Source: Actinoallomurus sp963823735 (GTDB taxonomy: Bacteria; Actinomycetota; Actinomycetes; Streptosporangiales; Streptosporangiaceae). From it: a stretch of DNA of 64,000 bases. Made by a program: the position numbers and the translations under genes. The stretch is taken from positions 2,542,001 through 2,606,000 of the forward strand of contig CAWGMO010000002.1 in NCBI GenBank assembly GCA_963823735.1, written 5' to 3'. The notes under the pieces are model-generated. The model worked only from the letters and a program-made list of their open reading frames with translations. It was not told the origin of the DNA and did no database searches. Below are positions 51,007-60,118 of the stretch, one piece after another (positions within the stretch are counted from its first letter, which is position 1; every line of letters begins with the position of its first letter).

Positions 51007-51301
51007 GTCAGCCCTTCCCTGAGACAAGTCACCATATTTGCGAACAATGGTGTCTATAGATGTGTCTACAGGGCTGTCCGACGGCTGAGAAGGTTCACAG
51101 GGTGCGGCGAAATGTCCGAATGTGGCCGCCCGGAGGGTAATAGTTAAGTATCTTTACAATCAACGACAGCGTACTTACTGTTAAGTCATGGTCTGGGAGG
51201 GTTCCTGCGCCTCCGCCCGGAATCCGACCGGCTGTACCCGCACGCCCCCTTCGCGCCCGCGCCGCCAGACGCGAGTGCCCCACCCGTGAAGGAGAACGTT
51301 C
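51007..51301. promoter_or_regulatory. Divergent promoter region of PE-PPE esterase and PL7 lyase genes
   Basis: This 295-bp gap is AT-rich for the window around 51125-51190. It holds two copies of GTTAAGT (near 51138 and 51180) and TACTTACTG between them, probably operator half-sites or a -10 region. A GAAGGAG ribosome site (51285-51291) serves the lyase. No ORF was seen. Confidence 0.4.
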
Positions 51302-52153
51302 GTGACAGCAGAGAACCGCAGGACCAGGCGCGTGTTCCGGAGAGTCCTCGGGGTCGCCGCGGGCGGCGCGCTGGTGATCGGCACGGGTGTCATCGGCGCC
51401 GGCGGTGCGGTGGCCGTGGCCGCTCCCGCCGCGCACGGCGTACGAGCCCACTCCGCCGCCAGCCTCGACCCGACCCTCCCGCCCGGCGGCAACTTCAACC
51501 TGTCGGTGTGGGAGCTCCAGCTTCCGATCGGGTCGCCCGGCTCGCCGACCACGATCCCGCCCTCGCAGCTCAAGGGCCCGAGCGGGTACCAGAACGGCGC
51601 GTACTTCTGGACCGACAAGGTCGACGGCTCGATGACCTTCTGGGACCCCGAGGCCGGGGTCACCACGCCGAACTCGAACTACGCGCGCTCCGAACTGCGC
51701 GAGATGAACTCCAACGGCAGCGCCGCGGACTGGTCGCTGTCCGGCACCCACAAGCTCTCGGCGGAACTGCGCGTCGTCTCGGTGACGAAGAACGTCTGCG
51801 TCGGGCAGATCCACCTCGGCAGCGGCGGCTCGTCGACGAAGCCGCTGCTGGAGCTCTACTACCACTCCAACGGAGACGTGGTCCTCGGCCTGGAGCGGTC
51901 ACCCGACGGCGGCCAGGACACCCACACGCTGACCAACGTGCCGCTCGGCGCGCACTGGACCTACGTGATCGCGATCGTCGGCGGCAAGATCCAGATCACC
52001 GTCAACGGCAGCACGACCACCTGGGACATCGCCTCGGGCTTCAACGGTTACCACCAGTACTTCAAGGCCGGTGACTACAACCAGAGCTCGTCCGACAGCA
52101 CGAGCAACGGCGCGAAGGTCAAGTTCTACAACCTGACCGTGGCCCACAGCTGA
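51302..52153 (+). CDS. Secreted alginate lyase, polysaccharide lyase family 7
   Basis: The 283-aa protein has a twin-arginine-like N-terminus, a signal region to about residue 50 and a PL7 jelly roll. All three PL7 motifs are present: A-R-S-E-L-R-E-M (128-135), V-G-Q-I-H-L (168-172) and Y-F-K-A-G-D-Y-N-Q near residue 257. The Q-I-H form is associated with guluronate-preferring or mixed activity. The catalytic Gln, His, Arg and Tyr are all in place. It cleaves uronate polysaccharides by beta-elimination. It is divergent from the esterase; no alginate-uptake genes are nearby. Confidence 0.93.
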   Translation: MTAENRRTRRVFRRVLGVAAGGALVIGTGVIGAGGAVAVAAPAAHGVRAHSAASLDPTLPPGGNFNLSVWELQLPIGSPGSPTTIPPSQLKGPSGYQNGAYFWTDKVDGSMTFWDPEAGVTTPNSNYARSELREMNSNGSAADWSLSGTHKLSAELRVVSVTKNVCVGQIHLGSGGSSTKPLLELYYHSNGDVVLGLERSPDGGQDTHTLTNVPLGAHWTYVIAIVGGKIQITVNGSTTTWDIASGFNGYHQYFKAGDYNQSSSDSTSNGAKVKFYNLTVAHS

Positions 52154-52157
52154 CCGG

Positions 52158-52325
52158 TCACGCGACGTCGGTCGCCAGGGTGGTGGCGTAGCGCCCCATC
52201 ACCTCGGCGACGTCCTCCGGCCCGCCCCGGCCGCCGGCGAGCATGTCGCGGAAGTACTGCATGTACAGGTCCGGAGTGAAGGTGTTGATCATCACCACCG
52301 GCTCGTCATGATAGCTGTTTCTCAT
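52158..52325 (-). pseudogene. Short C-terminal gene fragment, possibly cupin-related
   Basis: ATG 52325 opens 55 codons: M-R-N-S-Y-H-D-E-P-V-V then F-T-P-D-L-Y-M-Q-Y-F-R-D-M-L and E-D-V-A-E-V-M-G-R-Y. This resembles the C-terminal tail of small cupin-domain proteins that are often divergent from TetR-type regulators, but the cupin barrel is absent. I interpret it as a deletion remnant in which the start region and tail were joined. It could be expressed as a small protein. Confidence 0.45.
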
Positions 52326-52330
52326 TACCG

Positions 52331-52343
52331 TAGGTCACTCGCA
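52331..52343. promoter_or_regulatory. Putative TetR-type operator, copy 1
   Basis: The 13-mer TAGGTCACTCGCA lies between the divergent fragment and the tetR gene and recurs exactly, inverted, at 53059-53071 past the end of tetR. Confidence 0.5.
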
Positions 52344-52365
52344 CATGGCTTGCTACGCTGGCCGC

Positions 52366-52971
52366 ATGGAGAACGGAGAGGCGACGGCGCGCCCGACGAC
52401 CGGCCGCGTCAACCAGAAGCTGCGTACCCGCAAGGCGATCGTGCAGGCCGCCGTCGAGCTGATGCGCTCCGGCCGCGAGGTGACGATGCTGGAAGTCGCC
52501 AAGACCGCGCTGGTCTCCGAGGCCACGGCCTACCGCTACTTCCCCGACCTCACCAGCCTGCTCCAGGAAGCCATGGCCGGGCAGATGCCCACCCCGGAGG
52601 AGGCACTCGCGTCGGTGGCGCACTCCCGCGACCCGGTGGAGCGCGTCGGCGCCGCGACCGAGCACCTCATGCGCCTCGTCCTGACCAACCAGGGAGCGGC
52701 CCGCGCCATGATCGCGAACACCGTCACCCGTCCCGCGACCGCCGGGGCCCGGCCGGGGATGCGCTTCAGCCTGATCGAGCACGCGCTCGCCCCTCTGGCC
52801 GAGGAGACCGATGATCCGGCCGCCCTGGCCCAGCTGAAGAACGACCTCGCCGTGGTCGTCAACGCCGAGGCGCTGTTCTGCCTGACGGACCTGAGCGGCC
52901 TCGCCCCCGAGGACGCCATCGCCAGCGTCGTGCACACCGCCACCACCCTCGTACGCGCCACGGTCAGCTGA
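52366..52971 (+). CDS. TetR-family transcriptional regulator
   Basis: The 201-aa protein has a TetR HTH (T-R-K-A-I-V-Q-A-A-V-E-L-M, V-T-M-L-E-V-A-K-T-A-L-V-S-E-A-T-A-Y-R-Y-F-P-D) and a helical ligand domain. Its divergent neighbour is a 55-codon fragment, and downstream sequence carries an identical operator-like 13-mer followed by another broken reading frame, so its natural target genes may be deleted. Confidence 0.88.
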   Translation: MENGEATARPTTGRVNQKLRTRKAIVQAAVELMRSGREVTMLEVAKTALVSEATAYRYFPDLTSLLQEAMAGQMPTPEEALASVAHSRDPVERVGAATEHLMRLVLTNQGAARAMIANTVTRPATAGARPGMRFSLIEHALAPLAEETDDPAALAQLKNDLAVVVNAEALFCLTDLSGLAPEDAIASVVHTATTLVRATVS

Positions 52972-53058
52972 GGCCGGCGAAGGCACCGCGGGCTGCTTCT
53001 GCTCGTCGCCCATCGTGGCCGGGTCGAGGCGTAGCGCCTCGGCCACTCGCCCCGCAGT

Positions 53059-53071
53059 TGCGAGTGACCTA
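53059..53071. promoter_or_regulatory. Putative TetR-type operator, copy 2 (orphan)
   Basis: This is an exact inverted copy of the 13-mer at 52331. On the minus strand it precedes a GTG at 53046 that opens M-A-E-A-L-R-L-D-P-A-T-M-G-D-E, a frame that looks like a gene start but continues only as antisense to tetR. It suggests a lost target gene. Confidence 0.4.
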
Positions 53072-53090
53072 TCTTCGCGAGAGTTGACTC

Positions 53091-53510
53091 TCAGGTCGAC
53101 ACGGGAACCAGTGCGATGACGGGGATGACGCGATCGGTCGCACGCTCGTAGTCGGCGAAGCCGGGGTAGCGGCGGGCCTGCTCGGCGTACTGGGCGTCGC
53201 GCTCGGCGCCGCGCAGCTCGACGGCGCGTACGTCGAGGGTCTCGTCGCCGACCTCGATCCGTACCTCGGGGTGGGCGAGCAGGTTGTGGTACCAGTCCGG
53301 GTTGGTGTCGGCGCCGGCCTTGGAGGCGAACACCAGGTAGCGCCCGTCGTCGGGCAGGTACATCATCGGGTTGATCCGGGCCGCTCCGGAACGGGCGCCG
53401 GTCGTGTGCAGCAGGAGCAGCGGCGCTCCCTCGAAGTTGCCGCCGACCTTCCCGTGGTTGGTGCGGAACTCGGCGATGATCTGTGCGTTGTAGTCGACCG
53501 CGTCTGCCAT
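53091..53510 (-). CDS. Deazaflavin (F420)-dependent nitroreductase-family protein (DUF385/Ddn-like)
   Basis: The 139-aa protein has the single split beta-barrel pattern of Ddn-like proteins: L-L-L-L-H-T-T-G-A-R-S-G-A-A-R-I-N-P, Y-L-V-F-A-S-K-A-G-A-D-T-N-P-D-W-Y-H-N-L and H-P-E-V-R-I-E-V-G. These bind F420H2 and reduce quinones or related acceptors. GGGGAGAAG precedes ATG 53510. It is an isolated gene. Confidence 0.9.
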   Translation of the reverse strand: MADAVDYNAQIIAEFRTNHGKVGGNFEGAPLLLLHTTGARSGAARINPMMYLPDDGRYLVFASKAGADTNPDWYHNLLAHPEVRIEVGDETLDVRAVELRGAERDAQYAEQARRYPGFADYERATDRVIPVIALVPVST

Positions 53511-53616
53511 GTCTTCTCCCCAGGTGCTCGTGACGTGCCGTCCTCAGAGCATGTCAGCCCGACTCGGCCGTACGAGGCTCGGCCTCGGTCAGGGTCGGGG
53601 AGCCCGCGGCGGCGAA

Positions 53617-53816
53617 CTGACGTACGACCGAGGTTCTTCACCGCCGGGGTGCTCGCGGGCGGGCTGGGGAACCTCCTGGACGGCCACGTGGCGATGCTCG
53701 CGGCGGCCGGGCTCCTGGGCACCCTCGCCGCCCTGCTGCTCATCACCGCCACCCTGATCATCCCCATCCGATCCCTGAACCGCATCGCCCCCGCCCACCT
53801 GCTCGCGGCGGAGTGA
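53617..53816 (+). pseudogene. Fragment of a multi-spanning membrane protein
   Basis: About 60 residues form two clear membrane helices (A-G-V-L-A-G-G-L-G-N-L-L, then L-L-G-T-L-A-A-L-L-L-I-T-A-T-L-I-I-P-I) and a stop at 53816. This looks like the last helices of a transporter, perhaps MFS. No start or earlier helices are found upstream, where the F420-type gene lies on the other strand. Confidence 0.4.
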
Positions 53817-53817
53817 G

Positions 53818-55131
53818 TCAGCCGCTGAGCAGGGCGAGCAGGGCGGCGCGAGGTGAGGACGACCATGGTGGCGGCGATCGGGATCTGGCCTCGGACGGCG
53901 TGGGCCGGGGGCTGGGTGCGGAGGGCCAGGTCGTGGGCGGCGATGGTGGCGGACGATGTGGCCCAGCACGATGGCGTTCACCTGGACGAGGGCGGTCAGC
54001 CAGGGCGGGATGGCGGCGTAGTCGACCCGGTGGCCGGTCGAGCCCAGGAGGTTCAGGCCGGTGTCCCTACGGGTCGCTGGCGAGGATCGACCGTCATCTG
54101 GCCTTCCAGCAGGAAGAAGGAGAAGTAGTGGGCGACCGTGTAGCCCAGGGCTATCGGCAGTAGCGTCGCGGCGAATCTCCGGGCCGGCGGCCCACGGGGC
54201 GTCGCCGGTCAGCGGCGGCGGTCGCTCGCGTCGCGCCGAGGTACAGCGTGGTGACGACGGCGATGGCGGCGGCCAGGCCCGACCGTGCCCGCGATCAGGC
54301 TGCCCGGGTCGACGTTGTCGCGCCAGTACGTCGTACGAGTGACGCCGTCGAAGCCGGTGCTGCCGATGAGGACGCAGGCCACGGCGATCAGGCCGGGTTC
54401 CGGTACGCCGCGCATCAGGCCGGTCAGCGGGGTACGCCGGACCAGGATGCCGTCCGTCGCGGCGGCCGATGACGCACATGCGGGACAGCAGCGTCGAGTA
54501 GACCTCGAAGCCGTCGCGCGTGGTCGAACCACTCCGTCCCGTAGACCATCGCCGGGACCAGGTTGGCCAGCGCGTAGCCGAGGAGCAGGACGCCGACGAG
54601 GCGCGGGTCGGAGCGGTCCGGGGCTGACCAGCTCGAACCAGACGAAGCAGGTCAGCCAGCCCGCCGCCGGCCAGTAGCCGAGACGCCGCGGGTACCCGCG
54701 GCCGTCCGCCGGTACGCGCATAAGCGCGCACGCGGCGGCGTGCAGGACGCGCAGCGGGTTGACCCGCCGCCAGACCGGCCCGAACAGCACGCTCACCGGC
54801 ACCAGCCCGACCCAGAAGGTGACGAACAGCGCCCACGGCGCGAGGTTGCGCTGGTCCGTCGGCGGGCCGGTGAACGCGACGACGACGACCAGCACGCTCG
54901 CCGCGAACGCGACGGTACCGGGCGGTCAGGGTCAGGCCCGCGCGTCCAGGACGCGGGCGAGTCCGCGCGGCAGCGGGCGGCCGGCGTCGGGGAACAGCCG
55001 CGCGACGCCGCCACGCGACGGTGAGCGCGAGGAAGGAGGCGGCGATCGCGGCGCCGCCGCCGAGCGACGGCGGTGAGGCCGTCCATGGGCAGGTCGGTCC
55101 GGCCGCCGAGACCGTGGGCGAGCACGTGCAC
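53818..55131 (-). pseudogene. Conserved membrane protein broken by several frameshifts
   Basis: Pieces of one protein of about 440 residues lie in alternating frames: H-V-L-A-H-G-L-G-G-R-T-D-L-P near 55131, A-F-T-G-P-P-T-D-Q-R-N-L-A-P and F-G-P-V-W-R-R-V-N-P-L-R-V-L-H near 54780, R-R-T-P-L-T-G-L-M-R-G-V-P near 54430, and A-I-P-P-W-L-T-A-L-V-Q-V-N-A-I-V near 53980. At least five shifts are needed. The segments have intact membrane helices, no internal stops and strong GC at third positions. The GTG at 55131 follows GAGGTGA, 12 bp after the cupredoxin-like gene. I recall this W-R-R-x-N-P-L-R protein only as a conserved actinobacterial membrane protein. Confidence 0.6.
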
Positions 55132-55143
55132 GGTCAGCTCACC

Positions 55144-55505
55144 TCAGTTCGAAGGCGCGGGCCCCGACTGGTGCAGCTCGGCCTCGAACACGCCCGGCTG
55201 GTCGGCGACGAAGCGGAGCTCGCCCGGGACGCCCGGTTTCAGCTCCATCTCGCGGTCGTAGCCGTGCAGGTGGAACTCATCCGGCCGCGTCGCTGGTGAC
55301 GACGATCCGTACGACCGTCCGCGGTGGACGGTGACGCGGCGGCTCGGCGTCTTCGTCTGTCCGGCCGGCTGACGTTCACCGTGACGGTCGCCGCGGCGGA
55401 CGACGCGGACGTCTCGGGCTGCGGGGTGCCCACGCCGCAGCCCAGCGGTGGCGAGGATCACCGCACTCGTCATCGGGCGATGACCAGGCGATTCGCCAGG
55501 CCCAT
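55144..55505 (-). pseudogene. Cupredoxin-like lipoprotein, frameshifted
   Basis: ATG 55505 follows GGAGGAG and begins M-G-L-A-N-R-L-V-I-A; the rest is split over frames. The intact C-terminal part reads V-T-V-H-R-G-R, then E-F-H-L-H-G-Y-D-R-E-M-E-L-K-P-G-V-P and G-V-F-E-A-E-L-H. This is the beta-sandwich pattern of cupredoxin-like domains with a possible copper-binding H-L-H. One frame before it contains a lipobox-like G-L-G-C-G-V. It lies between two frameshifted membrane-protein genes and is probably part of one cluster. Confidence 0.6.
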
Positions 55506-55599
55506 GACAACTCCTCCCTGAACGTGGCGGACAAACCGTGACATCATCCGATGTCACGGTAGAAGATGGCACAGTTCCTCGACTAGCACCAGCTTCGGA

Positions 55600-57459
55600 G
55601 TGAGTGCACGTGTGGCAGCAGCTGATCCACCCGGGTCGGTGAAGCGGCGGTACGGTTCATCGCCGCGCGAAGCCGAAGCCGGCCGGCGGGGCCGCGCTCG
55701 GGCAGGTACTCATCGCCAGCGGTGCCGCCGCGGTCCTGACCGCCGCGCTGCTCGTCCTCGGCGTCGGGCACCGCACCGGCCGTATCGGGCTGCTCGGCGC
55801 GGCTCGCCGCCTGGTCGGAGAAGCGGGCTCGGGGGCGGGTTGCCGAGCTGGGCCGCGCTGCCCTCGCTCGTGTCGCTCGATCTCGCTGGTCACCGCCCTG
55901 CTGGGCATGTACTGGGACATCTCGCTGCACATCTCGCGAGGCCGCGACGTGGGCCCGCTCGCCAACATCGCCCACTATCCGATCCTCATCGGGCTGTTCG
56001 GCATCTTCACGGCCGGCGTCCTGGCGGTCGTGCTGCCCAAAGGCGAGCGGCCCGGCAAGGCCGCGGTGCGCATCACGCACGACTGGTACGCGCCGGCCGG
56101 GGGCGTGCTGCTCGCCGGCAGCGGCTTCTACGCGCTGCTCGGCTTCCCGCTCGACGACATCTGGCACCGGATCTTCGGCCAGGACGTCACGCTGTGGGGC
56201 CCGACGCACCTGATGCTCATCGGCGGCGCCGGGCTGTCGCTGGTCGCCCTCATGATCCTGGAACGCGAGGGGCACGCCGTACGCGCGGACGACCCCGCCG
56301 CGGCGGACGCGCCCGCCGTACGGCCCTGGCTGCGCACGCGCGGCGCGCCGCCATCACCGGCGGGCTCCTCATCGGGCTCTCGGTCTTCCAGGCCGAGTAC
56401 GACTTCGGCGTGCCGCAGTTCCGGCTCGTGCACCAGCCCTTCATGATCGCGCTGGCGGCGGGCTGCGCGCTCGTGGCCGCACGGCTGTGGATCGGCCGGG
56501 GCGGCGCCTACTGTCCGTCGTCTTCTACATGCTCGTACGCGGCGGGGTCTCGCTGGTCGTCGCGGGGATCATCGGCCAGCTGTGGGCCGCGGTCCCGCTC
56601 TACTTCGCCGAGGCGCTGTGCGTCGAACTGGCCGCGCCGGCGCTGGCGCGGCGGCCCCTGCCGTTCGGCGCCGTGAGCGGCGTGCTGATCGGCACGGCCG
56701 GGTTCGCCGCGGAGTACGGCTGGAGCCACGTCGTCATGCGGCTGCCCTGGAACACCGACATCCTGCCCGAAGGCGTCATCATGTCGGTGGCCGGCGGGGT
56801 CGCCGGCGGGCTGCTCGGCGCGCTGCTGGTTCTGGGCCTATGGGGACGGCTCCCCCGGCCCGCCGTCGCGCGTTCCCTCTTCGCGGGCGCCCTCGTCGTG
56901 ATCGCCGCGTCCGTCACGAACGGCCTGCTCATCAACGTGCCGCATGACGTACGCGTGTCGGTCACGCTCACCGACGTACGCGGCGACGCCGACCACCGCA
57001 CCGCCGGCGCCCACGTCACCGTCTCACCCGCCGGCGCTCTCAAGGACGCCTCGTGGGTGACGATCACCGCGTGGCAGGGCAGCGGCCTGTACGTCGACCG
57101 GCTCACCGCGCTCGGCGGCGGCGCGTACGAGACCACCGGCCGGATGCCGCTCTACGGGCCAGTGGAAGACCCTGGTCCGGCTGCAGGACGGCCGGTCCAT
57201 CAGCGCCGTGCCCATCTACCTTCCCGACGATCCCGCGATCGGCGCCAAGCAGCTGCCCGCGGTCGCGCGGTCGACCCGGCCCGTGCAGAACGAGCACAAG
57301 GTGCTGCAACGGGAGCTCAAGCAGGGTGTCCCGGGCTGGCTGTGGACGGCCTGCTCCGCGGTCGTCCTGGTCTGCACGCTGATCCTGGTCATCGCGCTCG
57401 GCTGGGGCGTCGCCCGCGCCTCCCGCCGGCTGACCGCCACCGCGGAGACCCGGTCGTGA
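55600..57459 (+). pseudogene. Large membrane protein broken by several frameshifts
   Basis: Joined in order, the segments encode a protein of about 610 residues with more than ten helices: V-L-I-A-S-G-A-A-A-V-L-T-A-A-L, M-Y-W-D-I-S-L-H-I-S-R-G-R-D, T-L-W-G-P-T-H-L-M-L-I-G-G-A-G, V-F-Q-A-E-Y-D-F-G-V-P-Q-F-R-L, and a soluble domain with V-T-L-T-D-V-R-G-D-A-D-H-R-T, ending in a last helix before T-A-T-A-E-T-R-S. Frame changes lie near 55650, 55810, 55880, 56345, 56510 and 57170. No in-frame stops occur within segments. The W-D-I and G-P-T-H motifs hint at a metal-dependent membrane enzyme, but function is unknown. Confidence 0.6.
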
Positions 57460-57617
57460 ACGCCCCGCTCGCCACCCACTCGGCGGTGACCGCGATCCCG
57501 TTCTTCCTGCCGACGATCGTCATCGTCGCGGTCATCGTCACGGTGGTCTGGCGCGACCGCCGCCGTCACCCGTCCTCGGACGAGACACCCGAAGGGGACT
57601 CCGACGAGGCGGAGTGA
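57456..57617 (+). CDS. Small single-span membrane protein
   Basis: Fifty-three residues begin at GTG 57456, overlapping the previous stop (GTGA). There is one hydrophobic helix (I-P-F-F-L-P-T-I-V-I-V-A-V-I-V-T-V-V-W) followed by R-D-R-R-R and an acidic tail. It is intact, unlike the gene before it, and is probably a small subunit of the same membrane system. The 3' end overlaps the converging merR gene by 52 bp. Confidence 0.6.
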   Translation: MNAPLATHSAVTAIPFFLPTIVIVAVIVTVVWRDRRRHPSSDETPEGDSDEAE

Positions 57618-58369
57618 CGTGCCGGCCGGTCGTCGCGGGCGACGGTCGCGGCGAGCTGGTCGCCGAGCGCGGAGCGCACCTCGGCCTCCATGGAGCGGGC
57701 GAGGAGGCCCTCGACCGCGAGCTGCGCGAGCGGGCGCAGCCGCTGGACGAACAGGGCCGCCTCGGAGATCTCCTCGCCGGCCAGGCCTTCGGCGGTGAGG
57801 TTGCCGTGCTCACGCGCCAGGTCGACGAACCGCCGGGCGATCACGGCGCAGTCCTCGCGGATCTTCCCGGCGATCTCGAACACCGCGGGCAGCGGTATCC
57901 CGGCCGCCACGAGTTCCGCGCCGACGTGCAGCAGGCGCGGGCTGGGCACCTTGAACCGGCCGCCGCTCTCGGCCTCCAGGAACCCGTGGTCCTCGGCCAT
58001 CCGCAACAGCGCGGCGAAGTCGTCGGCCTCCTGGTCGATGCCGAACACGCGTACGAGATCGGCCGCGTCGACCCGGCCGGGGATCTCGTCCGACCACGGG
58101 TCGGTGAGCACCTTCTCCAGGCCGAGCAGGTCGCTGAGGTTCCGGCCGCGCTCCCACGCCGAGATCAGGTCGGCGATCGCGCCGAGCGTGTAGCCGCGCC
58201 CCAGCAACTGCCCGATCAGCCGCAGCCGCGCGAGGTGGGAGTCGTCGTAGAGCCCGACGCGCCCCTGAAGCCGCGGCGGCGGAAGCAGCCCCCGGTCCTG
58301 GTACGCCCGTACGTTCCGCACCGTCGAACCGGCGGCTTGAGCGAGCTCATCGATTCTGTAAACGGACAT
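57566..58369 (-). CDS. MerR-family transcriptional regulator with long C-terminal domain
   Basis: The 267-aa protein has M-S-V-Y-R-I-D-E-L-A-Q-A-A-G-S-T-V-R-N-V and Y-Q-D-R-G-L-L-P-P-P-R, a MerR HTH in which the usual R-Y-Y is R-A-Y, then a helical domain of about 190 residues. This type is common in actinomycetes and has no known inducer. A 16-bp palindrome 102 bp upstream may be its operator or belong to the divergent glycosidase operon. ATG 58369 is preferred. Confidence 0.85.
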   Translation of the reverse strand: MSVYRIDELAQAAGSTVRNVRAYQDRGLLPPPRLQGRVGLYDDSHLARLRLIGQLLGRGYTLGAIADLISAWERGRNLSDLLGLEKVLTDPWSDEIPGRVDAADLVRVFGIDQEADDFAALLRMAEDHGFLEAESGGRFKVPSPRLLHVGAELVAAGIPLPAVFEIAGKIREDCAVIARRFVDLAREHGNLTAEGLAGEEISEAALFVQRLRPLAQLAVEGLLARSMEAEVRSALGDQLAATVARDDRPARHSASSESPSGVSSEDG

Positions 58370-58471
58370 GCCACCGTATCTGTCGCCGGGATCAGCCTTA
58401 CGTCCGGATGCTACCGGCGTCGCCGTTCCCGGCCCGCGTCCGGCGGGCTCAGTGGCACTTGTAGGGGTCCC

Positions 58472-58487
58472 GAGACAACGTTGTCTC
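58472..58487. promoter_or_regulatory. 16-bp perfect palindrome in the merR-GH76 intergenic region
   Basis: GAGACAAC and GTTGTCTC meet at a central CG, typical of LacI-family operators. It lies 210 bp before the GH76 gene. The 58370-58681 gap also holds two CACGTG boxes near 58517-58530 and an inverted repeat GAAGGC/GCCTTC at 58571-58588. Confidence 0.55.
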
Positions 58488-58610
58488 AAAACACGGGCGA
58501 CGGCGGGGCTCGTGTGACACGTGGGGCACGTGTTCACCGATGTCGCCAAAGGGCTTTCGCGCTCTTAACAGAAGGCATTGACGCCTTCTTTACCGCTGGT
58601 TAACTTCCAT

Positions 58611-58622
58611 GAGAGCGCTCTC
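58611..58622 (+). promoter_or_regulatory. LacI-type operator before the glycosidase operon
   Basis: GAGAGCGCTCTC is a perfect 12-bp palindrome resembling the CebR/LacI-family sites of actinomycetes (x-GAGCGCTC-x). It lies 60 bp before the GH76 start, well placed to repress the operon. Confidence 0.6.
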
Positions 58623-58681
58623 CCCTTCTCCGTCATGAGCCCCCGCCAGGGCCCCGGTAAAAGTCCAGGAGCCTGTTCGCC

Positions 58682-60118
58682 ATGCAGGTACGAAGAGCGA
58701 TTCTGCCCGCCTTGATCCTCGCGTTGCTGACAACGATGTCCACCGTTCTCACCAGCACCTCCGCGTCGGCCGCGAATATCTGCAACAAGTACTGCGACGC
58801 GCGTGACCCCGGCCTGAGCCCCAAGGACCGTGTCCCCGTGACGTCCTCGGTCTCGGGCCGCACGCTCAGCATCCACTTCGACGACGACGACGCGATGGGC
58901 TGGGCGTCCATCGACAACGGTGGCGCCGGGGACGTCGTCTGGCTGGACCGGTCGATGGACGGCGGGCGGAGCTGGAGCGACGGCAGCCGGCTCGGCAACA
59001 CCACCGTGCCCGCCGGCCAGGGCGGCTGGCGCACGCAGATGTACAACGTCGACGACTGGAACGCCCAGGGTGTCGGCGCGTTGCGCGCCTGCGGTCAGGC
59101 GGCGGGCGGCTCCGCCATCGGGTGCACGCAGTGGGCGCGTACGACGTGGAACGCCGGCGACCGGCGTACCGCAGCGGCCACGGCGCTGATGATGTCGTTC
59201 GACCGCGGCACCAAGCTCTTCGGCGGCAACGGCTGGTGGACGGGCGCGAACGCGCTGACCGCCATCATCGACAACAACCGCGTGACCGGCATGGGCAGCT
59301 ACCAGTACGCCATCGCCGACACGTACAACGCCAACATCGGCGCGCAGGGCGGCAACTTCACCAACGAGTACCTCGACGACACCGGCTGGTGGGGTCTGGC
59401 GTGGGTGGACGCGTACGACCTGACCGGTGACAGCCGCTACCTGAACACGGCGCGTACGGACGCGGACCACATGTTCGCCTACTGGGACGGCACGTGCGGC
59501 GGCGGCGTCTGGTGGCGTGAGGCGAGCGACTACAAGAACGCCATCACGAACGAGCTGTTCCTCCAGCTCACCGCCGCTCTGCACAACCGCATCCCCGGCG
59601 ACACGACGTACCTGAGCCGGGCGCGGAACGAGTGGTCGTGGTTCCAGAACAGCGGCATGATCAACGGCGACCACATGATCAACGACGGTCTCACCGGCGG
59701 GTGCGCCAACAACGGCCAGACGACCTGGACGTACAACCAGGGCGTGGTGCTCGGCGGGCTGACCGAGCTGTACAAGGCCACCGGTGACTCCGCGCTGCTG
59801 ACCAGCGCGCGCACGCTGGCCGACGCGTCCACCACGAAGCTGGTCAGCGGCGGCGTGCTGCGCGAGCCCGGCGAGGGCGACAGCTGCACCGGCGACGGCC
59901 CGAGCTTCAAGGGCGCCTACGTACGCGGCCTCGGACGGCTCAACGGCCAGCTCGGCGACCACCCGTACGCGGGGACCCTGTCCACCTGGGCGAACTCCGC
60001 CTACGCCCACGACCGCAACGCCCTCGACCAGTACGGACCGCACTGGGCCGGCGGCAACGGCGGCAGCGACTACGGCTGCCAGCAGAGTGTCCTGGACCTG
60101 CTCAACGCGGCCGGCTGA
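58682..60118 (+). CDS. Secreted glycoside hydrolase family 76 (endo-alpha-1,6-mannanase-like)
   Basis: The 478-aa protein has a signal peptide ending near A-S-A-A-N, an extra N-terminal beta-rich segment of about 120 residues with W-A-S-I-D-N-G-G, and a GH76 (alpha/alpha)6 domain. The catalytic pair is Asp 232-Asp 233 in N-E-Y-L-D-D-T-G-W-W-G-L-A-W. GH76 enzymes cut alpha-1,6-linked mannan as in fungal cell walls and mannolipids. The stop (TGATG) overlaps the next start, so it is the first gene of the operon. Confidence 0.92.
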   Translation: MQVRRAILPALILALLTTMSTVLTSTSASAANICNKYCDARDPGLSPKDRVPVTSSVSGRTLSIHFDDDDAMGWASIDNGGAGDVVWLDRSMDGGRSWSDGSRLGNTTVPAGQGGWRTQMYNVDDWNAQGVGALRACGQAAGGSAIGCTQWARTTWNAGDRRTAAATALMMSFDRGTKLFGGNGWWTGANALTAIIDNNRVTGMGSYQYAIADTYNANIGAQGGNFTNEYLDDTGWWGLAWVDAYDLTGDSRYLNTARTDADHMFAYWDGTCGGGVWWREASDYKNAITNELFLQLTAALHNRIPGDTTYLSRARNEWSWFQNSGMINGDHMINDGLTGGCANNGQTTWTYNQGVVLGGLTELYKATGDSALLTSARTLADASTTKLVSGGVLREPGEGDSCTGDGPSFKGAYVRGLGRLNGQLGDHPYAGTLSTWANSAYAHDRNALDQYGPHWAGGNGGSDYGCQQSVLDLLNAAG

